A stretch of DNA of 23,984 bases from DATCDR01 sp036510575. GTDB taxonomy: Bacteria; Actinomycetota; Acidimicrobiia; Acidimicrobiales; Bog-793. The stretch spans positions 1 to 23,984 of the forward strand of contig DATCDR010000088.1 of the NCBI GenBank assembly GCA_036510575.1. The letters run 5' to 3'. The notes under the pieces were generated by a model. That model was not told the DNA's origin and searched no databases. It saw nothing but the letters and a program-made list of their open reading frames with translations. Of this stretch, positions 7,777-14,977 are shown in pieces (position 1 is the stretch's first letter; each line of letters starts with the position of its first letter). The position numbers and the translations under genes are program-made.

Positions 7777-8723
7777 CAGCGGCCTGTACCTGTTCCGGCG
7801 AGCACGAGGCCTCGCTCGTCAAGCTTCTCGATGACTTCGTCGAGCGACTTCTGCCCGAAGTTCGTGATCTCGAGCAGCTCTTCTGGCGTGCGCAGCAAGA
7901 GCGCACCGATCGTGTTGATCTGGGCGCGCTTGAGACAGTTCCTCGGACGCTCGGTGAGGTCGAGGTCCTCAATCGGCTTGTCGAGGTCCGGCGAGCCGGA
8001 CGTCGCCGTGCCAACGTCGCCGAGCTCGAGGCCCTGCACCGCGTCGGAGAGCTCAGCTACGAGGGAGACGAGGCTTCGAAGCGTCTGGCCTGCAGAGGAG
8101 AGCGCGCCGCGAGGCGAGATCGAGCCGTCGGTCTCGACGTCGAGGATCAGCCGGTCGAAGTCGGTCGACTGCTCGACACGGGTCGGCTCGACCGAGAACG
8201 CCACGCGCCGCACCGGGGAAAAGATTGCGTCGACCGGTATGACGCCGATGATCGTCGTCTGCTTGTTCTTCTCGCCAGAGACGTAACCCTTGCCACGCTC
8301 GACAGTGACGTCAAGGGCGAGGCGGCCCTTCTCGTTCACGGTGGCGAGGTGCAGGTCGGGGTTCAAGACCTCGATATCCGACGTGGTCTTTAAGTCCGCG
8401 CCAGTCACCTTCGCGGGGCCGCGGACGTCGATTCGAAGCGTGACAGGCTCGTCGGACTCGCTCGTGATGACGAGGTCCTTCAAGTTCAAGATGAGATCGC
8501 TCACGTCTTCTTTGACACCTGGGATGACGGTGAACTCGTGCAGCGCCTCATCGAGACGGATCTGGGTTACGGCTGCGCCAGGGATCGACGAGAGCAGCGT
8601 GCGGCGAAGCGAGTTACCGAGGGTGTGGCCGAAGCCTGGGTCGAGAGGGCCGATGGCGAACCGCTGACGGTTGCCTTCCTCCTCGTCGAGCATCTCGACG
8701 TTTGGCCGCTGGATGATGAGCAC
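7776..8723 (-). CDS. rpoA: DNA-directed RNA polymerase subunit alpha
   Basis: The alpha dimer nucleates RNA polymerase assembly, and its C-terminal domain contacts UP elements and activators. The N-terminal domain (about 1-225) has GFGHTLGNSLRRTLLSSIPG. The C-terminal domain (about 250-310) has EDLDLTERPRNCLKRA and TPEELLEITNFGQKSLDEV, followed by a short Gly/Thr tail. I chose the GTG at 8723, giving MLIIQRPNVEML and 315 residues. AGGAG lies 6 nt upstream and homologues begin with the same MLIxQRP. A longer open frame to 8864 exists, but it reads Ser/Pro-rich sequence and overlaps rpsD. Confidence 0.98.
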   Translation of the reverse strand: MLIIQRPNVEMLDEEEGNRQRFAIGPLDPGFGHTLGNSLRRTLLSSIPGAAVTQIRLDEALHEFTVIPGVKEDVSDLILNLKDLVITSESDEPVTLRIDVRGPAKVTGADLKTTSDIEVLNPDLHLATVNEKGRLALDVTVERGKGYVSGEKNKQTTIIGVIPVDAIFSPVRRVAFSVEPTRVEQSTDFDRLILDVETDGSISPRGALSSAGQTLRSLVSLVAELSDAVQGLELGDVGTATSGSPDLDKPIEDLDLTERPRNCLKRAQINTIGALLLRTPEELLEITNFGQKSLDEVIEKLDERGLVLAGTGTGR

Positions 8724-8760
8724 AATGAACTCCTGAGTCGAATGTTGGGGCGGGTGCTGA

Positions 8761-9387
8761 TTACTTCGAGTACAGCTCGACGATGAGCTGCTCTCGCACC
8801 TGGGTGTCGATCTGTTCGCGCTGGGGAAGGGCACGGACGGTGACGGACAAGCCGCTCTCGCCACCTTCTAGCCAGCCAGGGATCTGGCGGTCTATCAGAT
8901 CGAGGTTTTGCCGCACGGTGATCATGTCCGCCGCAGCTGGTGCGAGCGTCACCACGTCGCCGAGTCGAAGCCGGTACGAAGGGATCGAGACGCGCTTGCC
9001 GTTCACCCGGACGTGACCGTGGGTGACGAACTGGCGGGACTGGTTCCGGGAGTTCGCCCACTTCGCACGGAAGGTCACGTTGTCGAGACGGAGCTCGAGC
9101 ATGCGGAGCAGGTTCTCGCCGGTAATCCCCGACTGCCGGTTCGCCTCCTCGTAGAGGTTGCGGAACTGGCGCTCGAGCACGCCGTAGATGCGGCGGGCCT
9201 TCTGCTTCTCGCGGAGCTGGGTCATGTACTCCGAGCCCTGACGCGTGCGGTCACGGCCGTGGTCACCTGGCGGGTACGGACGGCGCTCGACCGGGCACGA
9301 GAGGCTCTCGCACTTCGGGCCCTTCAAGAACAGTTTGACCTTCTCGCGTCGACAAAGCCGACACACAGGTCCGGTATAACGAGCCAT
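8761..9387 (-). CDS. rpsD: 30S ribosomal protein S4, zinc-binding form
   Basis: S4 is a primary 16S rRNA binder and, in several bacteria, the autorepressor of the alpha operon. It has 208 residues. Cys9, Cys12, Cys26 and Cys31 near the N-terminus form the zinc-binding version of the protein. The S4 RNA-binding domain (about 95-160) shows LELRLDNV and VTHGHVRVNGKRV, and the protein ends VELYSK. The start is ATG at 9387 with AGAGGAG just upstream; the open frame extends further but only as antiparallel noise across rpsK. It lies 8 nt after rpsK and 37 nt before rpoA. Confidence 0.98.
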   Translation of the reverse strand: MARYTGPVCRLCRREKVKLFLKGPKCESLSCPVERRPYPPGDHGRDRTRQGSEYMTQLREKQKARRIYGVLERQFRNLYEEANRQSGITGENLLRMLELRLDNVTFRAKWANSRNQSRQFVTHGHVRVNGKRVSIPSYRLRLGDVVTLAPAAADMITVRQNLDLIDRQIPGWLEGGESGLSVTVRALPQREQIDTQVREQLIVELYSK

Positions 9388-9395
9388 TTTCTCCT

Positions 9396-9800
9396 CTAGA
9401 CCCGGCGCCGCTTCTTGGGGCGGCAGCCGTTGTGGGGAATCGGCGTCACATCCTTGATGCCGGTGACCTCGATGCCCGCGGACGCGATCGAGCGAATTGC
9501 GGTCTCTCGACCAGAGCCTGGACCGCGCACCAGCACGTCGACGCGACGCACACCGTGCTCCATCGCACGCTGTGCGCACTGCTCGGCTGCCATCTGCGCC
9601 GCGAACGGCGTCGACTTCCTCGAGCCTTTGAACCCGACGTTGCCGGCGGAGGCCCAGGCGATGACGTTACCTTCGTGGTCGGTTATCGACACGATCGTGT
9701 TGTTGAACGAGCTCTTGATGTGCGCCACGCCGTGAACGACGTTCTTGCGCTCGCGCTTTCGGGGCCGGCGGCCTCCCGGGCGGGTGGTAGGACGAGCCAT
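9396..9800 (-). CDS. rpsK: 30S ribosomal protein S11
   Basis: S11 lies on the small-subunit platform next to the E-site mRNA. The 134-residue product has a basic N-terminal tail, then NVVHGVAHIKSSFNNTIVSI, then the GNVGFKGSRKSTPFAAQMAA block. It ends IPHNGCRPKKRRRV, the canonical S11 C-terminus. The ATG is preceded by GAGAGG at a 7-nt spacing. It follows rpsM by 40 nt in the conserved S13-S11-S4-alpha order. Confidence 0.99.
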   Translation of the reverse strand: MARPTTRPGGRRPRKRERKNVVHGVAHIKSSFNNTIVSITDHEGNVIAWASAGNVGFKGSRKSTPFAAQMAAEQCAQRAMEHGVRRVDVLVRGPGSGRETAIRSIASAGIEVTGIKDVTPIPHNGCRPKKRRRV

Positions 9801-9840
9801 CAGGCGGCCTCTCGGTGAGCGATCGGTGTAGGAGCGGGCA

Positions 9841-10218
9841 TCACTTGCGGACCTTCTTCTTTCCAGCGACGGTCTTCTTTGGTCCCTTGCGGGTGCGTGC
9901 GTTGGTGTGGGTGCGCTGCCCGTGGACCGGAAGCCCGCGGCGGTGGCGGATTCCTTGGTACGAGCCGATCTCCATCTTGCGGCGGATATCGGATGCGACG
10001 TCGCGGCGGAGGTCTCCTTCGACCTTCAAGTTGGCGTCGATGTAGGTGCGCAGCCGACCGATCTCTTCCTCGGTGAGGTCGCGCACGCGCGTGTCGAGGC
10101 TCACCTCAGCGGTCGCACAGATCTGCTTCGCGGTAGTCGGCCCGATGCCGTAGATGTAGGTGAGCGCTACTTCGAGGCGCTTCTCTCGTGGGATGTCAAC
10201 GCCGGACAGACGAGCCAT
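9841..10218 (-). CDS. rpsM: 30S ribosomal protein S13
   Basis: S13 lies in the head of the small subunit, and its tail touches the P-site tRNA and the B1 intersubunit bridges. The 125-residue sequence has MARLSGVDIPREKRLEVALT, the YGIGPTTAKQIC helix-hairpin-helix-like turn and the GIRHRRGLPVHGQRTHTNAR signature, followed by a lysine-rich tail. The ATG lies one base after the rpmJ stop (TGAGATG), so translation is likely coupled to rpmJ. Confidence 0.99.
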   Translation of the reverse strand: MARLSGVDIPREKRLEVALTYIYGIGPTTAKQICATAEVSLDTRVRDLTEEEIGRLRTYIDANLKVEGDLRRDVASDIRRKMEIGSYQGIRHRRGLPVHGQRTHTNARTRKGPKKTVAGKKKVRK

Positions 10219-10219
10219 C

Positions 10220-10333
10220 TCAGCCCTGCCGCTGCTTGTGACGTGGATTCTCGCAGATCACCATCACGCGCCCATGGCGACGGATGACCTTGCACTTTTC
10301 ACACATGGCCTTCACGCTCGGTCGTACCTTCAT
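10220..10333 (-). CDS. rpmJ: 50S ribosomal protein L36, zinc-binding form
   Basis: L36 is the smallest large-subunit protein. This 37-residue frame begins MKVRPSVKAMCEKCKVIRRH and ends KQRQG. Cys11, Cys14, Cys27 and His32 form the zinc-ribbon set, so this is the zinc-containing version. The initiating ATG is at 10333; only a weak purine-rich Shine-Dalgarno candidate (AGGGACGAG) precedes it. It sits in the expected slot between infA and rpsM, separated from infA by 164 nt of structured spacer. Confidence 0.97.
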   Translation of the reverse strand: MKVRPSVKAMCEKCKVIRRHGRVMVICENPRHKQRQG

Positions 10334-10497
10334 CGATTCTCGTCCCTGTCCAACTCGGTTCCGCTCTTGTTACCTGCTGTACCGCTTCGTGCCTTGCCTG
10401 TCCCCCGCTGCGATCTCGTCCGCCGTCGCTTAGTGAAGCTCCGCCCCGGACGGTCTCGCGGAGCTAGCTCTCGCCAGACGAGCGCTCGAAGCTGGTG
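10334..10497 (-). promoter_or_regulatory. Structured infA-rpmJ spacer, candidate alpha-cluster leader
   Basis: These 164 nt carry no credible gene. The minus strand has an 8-bp perfect hairpin, AGCTCCGC / GCGGAGCT (10437-10444 with 10458-10465, 13-nt loop). Two 10-bp palindromes are also present, GAGCTAGCTC (10461-10470) and CGAGCGCTCG (10479-10488). The half nearest rpmJ is purine-rich on the transcribed strand. In E. coli, S4 represses the alpha operon through a structured leader before rpsM. A comparable role here is plausible from position but unproven. I saw no strong promoter inside it. Confidence 0.45.
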
Positions 10498-10722
10498 CTA
10501 CTTGTAGCGGTAGGTGATCCGTCCTCTGCTGAGGTCGTACGGCGTGATCTCTACCTGAACTCGATCCCCTGGGAGAATGCGAATCCGGTGCATGCGCATC
10601 TTGCCGGAGCTATGTGCAAGCACCTTGTGACCATTTTCGAGCTCGACGCGAAACATAGCGTTGGGCAGTGGTTCGACCACTGTGCCCTCGAGCACGATCG
10701 CATCCTCTTTCAGTTTCGGCAG
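10498..10722 (-). CDS. infA: Translation initiation factor IF-1, probable CTG start
   Basis: IF-1 occupies the ribosomal A site during initiation. The OB-fold sequence EGTVVEPLPNAMFRVELENG, HKVLAHSSGKMRMHRIRILPGDRV and SPYDL-like TPYDLSRGRITYRYK are unmistakable. The first ATG/GTG/TTG in frame is GTG at 10695. Using it would drop residues that IF-1 normally has (KxDAIxxEG). Upstream in frame is CTG at 10722, giving MPKLKEDAIVLEG and 74 residues. A strong GAGGAGG Shine-Dalgarno sequence lies 5 nt before it. I therefore favour CTG; GTG with AGAGG 8 nt upstream is the alternative. The gene follows map by 188 nt. Confidence 0.93.
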   Translation of the reverse strand: MPKLKEDAIVLEGTVVEPLPNAMFRVELENGHKVLAHSSGKMRMHRIRILPGDRVQVEITPYDLSRGRITYRYK

Positions 10723-10910
10723 CGTGTCCTCCTCGATCGTTCCGGTGCTGCGCCATGGTGCAGTACCGGGTGAAACCTCTTATCGCTCTCGTTCTGCAAC
10801 GAAGGGGCGGGAAATGTGCGGTGACATGCCACACCATTCCGCCGAAAGCGCGAGAGTGGAGCATAGCGCCTGGGAGGTGTCCCTGCCACCAGGTAGTCGT
10901 CGCCACGCCC
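10723..10910 (-). promoter_or_regulatory. infA leader with hairpins
   Basis: This map-infA spacer of 188 nt holds no gene. On the minus strand, just before the infA Shine-Dalgarno (GAGGAGG, 10734-10728), there is a 10-bp stem with one mismatch, CCGGTACTGC / GCAGCACCGG (10760-10769 with 10742-10751), and an 8-nt loop. Further upstream is a perfect 5-bp stem, TCGTT / AACGA, with a GCAG loop (10789-10802). Neither is followed by a T-run, so they do not look like intrinsic terminators. Confidence 0.45.
10860..10889 (-). promoter_or_regulatory. Weak promoter-like site for infA
   Basis: The minus strand has GTGGCA (10889-10884) and TATGCT (10865-10860) separated by 18 nt, each with 4 of 6 consensus matches. 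Transcription would start near 10853, giving an infA leader of about 130 nt that includes the hairpins. The match is modest and was judged by eye. Confidence 0.3.
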
Positions 10911-11651
10911 CTAGACCAGCGTCAAGACCTCCGGGCCGTTCTCGGTAATGGCGATCGTGTGCTCGAAATGCGCCGAAAGTCGCCCATCGGCGGTGACCAC
11001 GCTCCAGCCGTCTTCGAGCTCACGGGTCTCGGGCGAGCCGACGTTCACCATCGGCTCGACCGCGAAGACGTTCCCTACCTTGAGGCGCGGGCCCGGTGAG
11101 CCTGGCCAGTAGTTCGGCACCTGCGGATCCTCGTGCATCGCGGTCCCGATCGCATGGCCGACGTAGTTGCGAACCACCGAGAATCCCGCCGCCTCTGCGA
11201 CCTGCTGGACCGCCCTCCCGACCTCATGGAGGCGGTTTCCGTCGCGGAGCTGGTCGATGCCCGCGTAGAGCGACCGTTCGGTGATCTCCATCAGCCGGGT
11301 CGCCTCTGGCGTGACCTGCCCGACCGGGGCGGTGAAGGCGGCGTCACCGTGGTAGCCCTCGATGATCGCCCCGCAGTCGACCGAGAGGATGTCGCCTTCC
11401 TCGAGGACATAACCCCCAGGGATGCCGTGCACGATCATGTCGTTCGGCGAGGTGCAGATCACTGCAGGGAAGCCGTGGTAGTTCAAGAAGTTCGAACGGG
11501 CGCCACGCGCCTCGATGATCTCGCGCGCGACCGCGTCGATCTGGAGCGTCGTCACGCCTGGGCGGATCGCGGCTCTGGTCTTTTCCAGGATCTCGGCGAC
11601 GACGCGGCCCGCCTTTCGCATCTTGTCGACCTCTTCGTTGCTCCTGATCAT
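10911..11651 (-). CDS. map: Methionine aminopeptidase, type I
   Basis: Map removes the initiator Met from nascent proteins whose second residue is small. The 246-residue protein has all metal ligands of the pita-bread fold: Asp92, Asp103, His166, Glu199 and Glu230. The substrate-positioning His75 in DMIVHGIPG is also present. There is no N-terminal zinc-finger or SH3-like extension, so it is the simple type Ia form. The ATG has TGGAG 6 nt upstream, and the gene lies 13 nt after adk in the conserved secY-adk-map order. Confidence 0.98.
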   Translation of the reverse strand: MIRSNEEVDKMRKAGRVVAEILEKTRAAIRPGVTTLQIDAVAREIIEARGARSNFLNYHGFPAVICTSPNDMIVHGIPGGYVLEEGDILSVDCGAIIEGYHGDAAFTAPVGQVTPEATRLMEITERSLYAGIDQLRDGNRLHEVGRAVQQVAEAAGFSVVRNYVGHAIGTAMHEDPQVPNYWPGSPGPRLKVGNVFAVEPMVNVGSPETRELEDGWSVVTADGRLSAHFEHTIAITENGPEVLTLV

Positions 11652-11664
11652 CGGTTGCTCCAGA

Positions 11665-12342
11665 TCACATCGAGCCCCGGCTGTTGCCGAGGCGCCGGTC
11701 GACCACCGCGATCAGGCGAGCGGTCACCGCATCCATCGTCCCCATGCCGGCGATCATCGCCAGCTTGCCGAGTTGCCGGTAGCGGTCGATGAGCGGCGCG
11801 GTCTGCTCCTCGTAGACGTCGAGGCGGCGCTTGATAGCTGCCTCGGTGTCGTCCTCGCGTTGGATCACCTCACCTGAGCAGATGTCGCAGATCCATCCGA
11901 CCTTCGGGGGCTTTTGCGTCGAGTAGTTCGCACCGCAGTCCACACAGACCCGCCTGGAAGCGAGGCGGCGCATGACCGCATTTGTGGGCACGTCGAGGTT
12001 GACCACAAGGTCGAGCTCGAGCGGGGCGAGCAGCTCATCGAGCTTCTCTGCCTGCACCACTGTCCGGGGGAAGCCGTCGAGGATGAAACCCCTACTCCTG
12101 GTGTTGTCCTGGTCGAGGCGTTCGTCGACCATGCCGAGCACCACCTCGTCTGGGATCAGCTCGCCTGCATCCATGAATCGCCGCGCCTCAAGGCCGAGTG
12201 GCGTGCCCGACTTCACCGCAGCGCGCAGCATGTCGCCAGTGGCGATGTGGTCGATCACGTAGTGGTGCGAGAGTCGCACGCACTGCGTCCCCTTCCCGGC
12301 ACCTTGCTTGCCGAGGACGATGAGCCGCGCCCCGAGTGGCAC
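11665..12342 (-). CDS. adk: Adenylate kinase with zinc-binding lid
   Basis: Adk interconverts ATP + AMP and 2 ADP. The 225-residue product has the P-loop GKQGAGKGT (11-19), the AMP site TGDMLRAAV (35-43), and GFILDGFPRT (85-94). The long-form LID has Cys133, Cys136, Cys152 and Cys155, placed to bind a structural zinc. The P-loop reads KQ where most Adk have PP (GPPGAGKGT). The GTG start directly follows the secY TAA with no space and no clear Shine-Dalgarno sequence, so translation probably depends on secY. Confidence 0.97.
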   Translation of the reverse strand: MPLGARLIVLGKQGAGKGTQCVRLSHHYVIDHIATGDMLRAAVKSGTPLGLEARRFMDAGELIPDEVVLGMVDERLDQDNTRSRGFILDGFPRTVVQAEKLDELLAPLELDLVVNLDVPTNAVMRRLASRRVCVDCGANYSTQKPPKVGWICDICSGEVIQREDDTEAAIKRRLDVYEEQTAPLIDRYRQLGKLAMIAGMGTMDAVTARLIAVVDRRLGNSRGSM

Positions 12343-13635
12343 TTAGTGGAGGAACCCCTCGTAGTTACGCATTGTCAGCTGGCTGTCGATCTGCTTGTTG
12401 GTCTCGAGCGCGACACCGACACTGATCAGCAACGTGGTCCCGAAGAACGGTATTCCCGTCACCTTCCAGACCGCGAGCATCGCCGAGGGTACCAGCGCAA
12501 CGGTAGCAAGAAAGAGCGACCCAGGCAGCGTGATTCGGTTCAAGATGCGCGAGAGATAGCTCTCCGTCGGTGGCCCTGGACGGATGCCAGGGATGTAGCC
12601 ACCCTGTTTTCGGATGGTGTCCGCCTGCTGGAATGGATCGAAGGTGACCTGCACATAAAAGAACGTGAAGATGATGATGAACAGGCCATAAAGCGTCAGA
12701 TAGACGCCACTTGTCGGCGACAACAGATTGTTCTGTGTCCACGACCTAAGACCTGCGAGCGGAATCACCGACGCGAAGAGCACCGGGATGTACAGCAACG
12801 ACGAGGCGAAAATGATCGGGATTACGCCGGCCTGGTTGACCTTGAGCGGGATGTAGGTGCTCTGTCCGCCGTACATCCGCCTGCCCTGCACCCGTCGGGC
12901 GAAGGTGACCGGAATCCGGCGCTGACCGAGCTCGACGAAGACGATCGCCACGAGCAGGATCAGCCAGACGAGGATCATGATGATCAAACCGCCGACTCCC
13001 CTGTCCAGCCGGATGACGTCGATGTCTTGGGGCAGCGTGGCGACGACGTTGGAGAAGATCAAGATCGACATGCCCTGGCCGATGCCGCGTTGGGTGATCG
13101 CCTCACCGAGCCACATGACGAACGCGGTGCCTGCGGTAAAGGTCAAGATGATGAAGGCCACGTGCAGCTTCGAGAAGTTCGGGATCAGGTCGTACTGGCT
13201 GCCAGAAGAGCCGAAGAGCTGACCGGAGTGCAGCAAGAAGACCAGGCCCGAGGATTGCATCAGCGCCAGCGTGACCGTCAGGTACCTGGTGGTCTGCGTC
13301 AACTTTCGCTGGCCGACCGCACCTTGCTCACGCCACTGGGCGAACTTCGGGATCACGGTGCCGAGGAGCTGGACGATGATCGACGAGGTGATGTACGGCA
13401 TGATGCCAAGACCAAGGACCGCGGCTCTAGCGAGCGCACCGCCGGAGAACAGGTCGAGGAAGCCGAGGATCCCGGTTCCCTTCGAGGCCGTCGAGATCGC
13501 CTGGATCTTCGCGTAGTCGACGCCTGGCACCGGCACGTTCGCGCCGAGCTGATAAACCGAGATCACGAGCAGCGTGAACAGGACTTTGTTTCTGAGGTCG
13601 GTTACCTTGGCGATCTGCCTCAACGTCGAAAGCAT
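12343..13635 (-). CDS. secY: Preprotein translocase subunit SecY
   Basis: SecY is the channel of the SecYEG translocon. The 430-residue protein shows about ten hydrophobic membrane segments. It has the N-terminal LRNKVLFTLLVISVYQLG, the plug-region SGGALARAAVLGLGIMPYI, the cytoplasmic loop QRRIPVTFARRVQGRRMYGG with its conserved arginines, and GGYIPGIRPGPPTESYL. The ATG is preceded by GAGGAG at 4 nt. It follows rplO by 69 nt and runs directly into adk. Confidence 0.98.
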   Translation of the reverse strand: MLSTLRQIAKVTDLRNKVLFTLLVISVYQLGANVPVPGVDYAKIQAISTASKGTGILGFLDLFSGGALARAAVLGLGIMPYITSSIIVQLLGTVIPKFAQWREQGAVGQRKLTQTTRYLTVTLALMQSSGLVFLLHSGQLFGSSGSQYDLIPNFSKLHVAFIILTFTAGTAFVMWLGEAITQRGIGQGMSILIFSNVVATLPQDIDVIRLDRGVGGLIIMILVWLILLVAIVFVELGQRRIPVTFARRVQGRRMYGGQSTYIPLKVNQAGVIPIIFASSLLYIPVLFASVIPLAGLRSWTQNNLLSPTSGVYLTLYGLFIIIFTFFYVQVTFDPFQQADTIRKQGGYIPGIRPGPPTESYLSRILNRITLPGSLFLATVALVPSAMLAVWKVTGIPFFGTTLLISVGVALETNKQIDSQLTMRNYEGFLH

Positions 13636-13642
13636 GCTGCTC

Positions 13643-13698
13643 CTCGTTGCTCAGAAGTTGTCCGGCTCTCGAACGGCGCACATGCTGGCGTCAACGAG
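13643..13698 (-). other. Inverted repeat in rplO-secY spacer
   Basis: CTCGTTG (13698-13692) and CAACGAG (13649-13643) on the minus strand are perfect 7-nt complements 42 nt apart. The second arm overlaps the first bases of the secY Shine-Dalgarno GAGGAG. Pairing could partly mask secY initiation. A 7-nt match over this distance could also be chance. Confidence 0.25.
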
Positions 13699-13704
13699 AT
13701 GCCT

Positions 13705-14193
13705 CTAGCGATTAGCGAGCGCGTTACCGCGCACCGGGGGCCGACGGTCGCCGTAGGGCGATGGCAGGACCGAAGTCGTACCGCCCGCGGCGGTGATTGC
13801 CTCTTTAGCCGATGCGGAGAACGCGTGTGCCTCAACGTGAAGCGCACGCGACAGCTCGCCGCGACCGAGCACTTTGACGAGCCCCTTGTGGTGAACGAGA
13901 CCGGCAGCCTTTAGCGACTCGACCGTGAACTCCGACGAGTCGAGGGCCTCGAGAATGTCGAGGTTGATCACGTTGTACTCGATGCGGAACGGGTTCGCGA
14001 AGCCGCGAAGCTTCGGCACACGCTGTGCAAGTGGAAGCTGGCCTCCTTCGAAGCCCGGCTTCACCTGACGACGGGCGTGCTGGCCCTTGGTGCCACGTCC
14101 GGCGGTCTTCCCGCCCTTGCCAGCGATTCCTCGTCCGACACGACGCGCGCTCTTGTTCGAGCCCGGCGCCGGCGCAAGATCGTGAATGTGCAT
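13705..14193 (-). CDS. rplO: 50S ribosomal protein L15
   Basis: L15 is a late-assembly large-subunit protein. Its long N-terminal arm shows MHIHDLAPAPGSNKSARRVG, GRGIAGKGGKTAGRGTKGQ and PGFEGGQLPLAQRVPKLRGF, all standard. The C-terminal globular part follows, and the product ends with a short basic tail after residue 150 (162 in all). The ATG overlaps the rpmD stop by one base (TAATG). Confidence 0.98.
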   Translation of the reverse strand: MHIHDLAPAPGSNKSARRVGRGIAGKGGKTAGRGTKGQHARRQVKPGFEGGQLPLAQRVPKLRGFANPFRIEYNVINLDILEALDSSEFTVESLKAAGLVHHKGLVKVLGRGELSRALHVEAHAFSASAKEAITAAGGTTSVLPSPYGDRRPPVRGNALANR

Positions 14194-14435
14194 TACTCAG
14201 CTGCCTTTGGTGTCGTTGCGGCACGCGGACGGCGAACCGGCTTAGCTTTTTCCTCTTCGATCTCCTCGATCGATATCAGGTGTGGTACCCGGGCAATCAT
14301 GCCTCTAATCTCGGGGCGATCCGGTAGCACGTTGTTCTGACCGATGCCGCGAAGGCCAAGTGCGCGAAGCGTGCCGCGGTGCATCGGCTTGGTGCCGATG
14401 GCTGACTTCACTTGCGTGACCTTGAGTTTGGCCAT
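14193..14435 (-). CDS. rpmD: 50S ribosomal protein L30 with C-terminal extension
   Basis: L30 is normally about 60 residues. Here the core KVTQVKSAIGTKPMHRGTL and ALGLRGIGQNNVLPD is followed by a charged extension (IEEIEEEKAKP, then Arg/Ala/Pro-rich), giving 80 residues. Its overlaps are one base with rpsE upstream (TGATG) and one with rplO downstream, so it is tightly coupled in the spc cluster. Confidence 0.96.
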   Translation of the reverse strand: MAKLKVTQVKSAIGTKPMHRGTLRALGLRGIGQNNVLPDRPEIRGMIARVPHLISIEEIEEEKAKPVRRPRAATTPKAAE

Positions 14436-14977
14436 CAGTGCCCCTCACCGGCGCCGAGGCGTCGGCGCTCGTTGTAGGAGCGGAGCACGCCGGCGGGGAC
14501 GCAGTCTTCGACCGGCAGGCCACGGAGCTTGGCGACATCTTCAGGTCGACGGAGCGCATGCAGGCCTGCGATCGTCGCATGTGCGACGTTGATGGAGTTC
14601 GTCGTGCCGAGTGACTTGGCGATGATGTCGTGCACGCCTGCCATCTCCAAGATGGCACGGGCTGCGCCGCCGGCGATCACGCCGGTACCTGGAGCAGCTG
14701 GGCGCATCATGATCTCGCCTGCGCCCGCCTTGCCGATCACCGGGTGGGTGATCGTCGAGCCAGCGAGCGGCACGTCGAAGAGGTTCTTCTTCGCCTCTTC
14801 GATGCCCTTTTGCACCGCGAGGCCTGCCTCTTTGGCCTTGCCGTAGCCGAGCCCCACTTTTCCGTTGCCATCGCCGATCACCATCAACGCGGTGAAGGAG
14901 AAGCGCCGACCACCCTTGACGACCTTGGCGACGCGGTTGACCTTGATGGTCCGTTCCTCGTACTGGCTCTCGGCCAT
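14435..14977 (-). CDS. rpsE: 30S ribosomal protein S5
   Basis: S5 lies at the mRNA entry channel and affects decoding fidelity. The 180-residue product has the double-stranded RNA-binding N-domain (RVAKVVKGGRRFSFTALMVI, GNGKVGLGYGKAKE) and the C-domain with AAPGTGVIAGGAARAILEMAG and SLGTTNSINVAHAT. It starts with ATG, one base overlapping the rplR stop, and ends one base into rpmD. Confidence 0.99.
   Translation of the reverse strand: MAESQYEERTIKVNRVAKVVKGGRRFSFTALMVIGDGNGKVGLGYGKAKEAGLAVQKGIEEAKKNLFDVPLAGSTITHPVIGKAGAGEIMMRPAAPGTGVIAGGAARAILEMAGVHDIIAKSLGTTNSINVAHATIAGLHALRRPEDVAKLRGLPVEDCVPAGVLRSYNERRRLGAGEGH

Noticed and set aside
8724..8864. Longer N-terminus for RpoA
   Set aside because: The extra 47 codons overlap rpsD and read Ser/Pro-rich sequence. 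The GTG at 8723 has an ideal Shine-Dalgarno and matches the family start.
11914..13914. Very long open frame (666 codons) on the plus strand
   Set aside because: It is antisense to secY, adk and the end of rplO, which are certain genes. The translation is Arg/Asp/His-rich low-complexity sequence with no recognisable domain, typical of mirror frames in GC-rich DNA.
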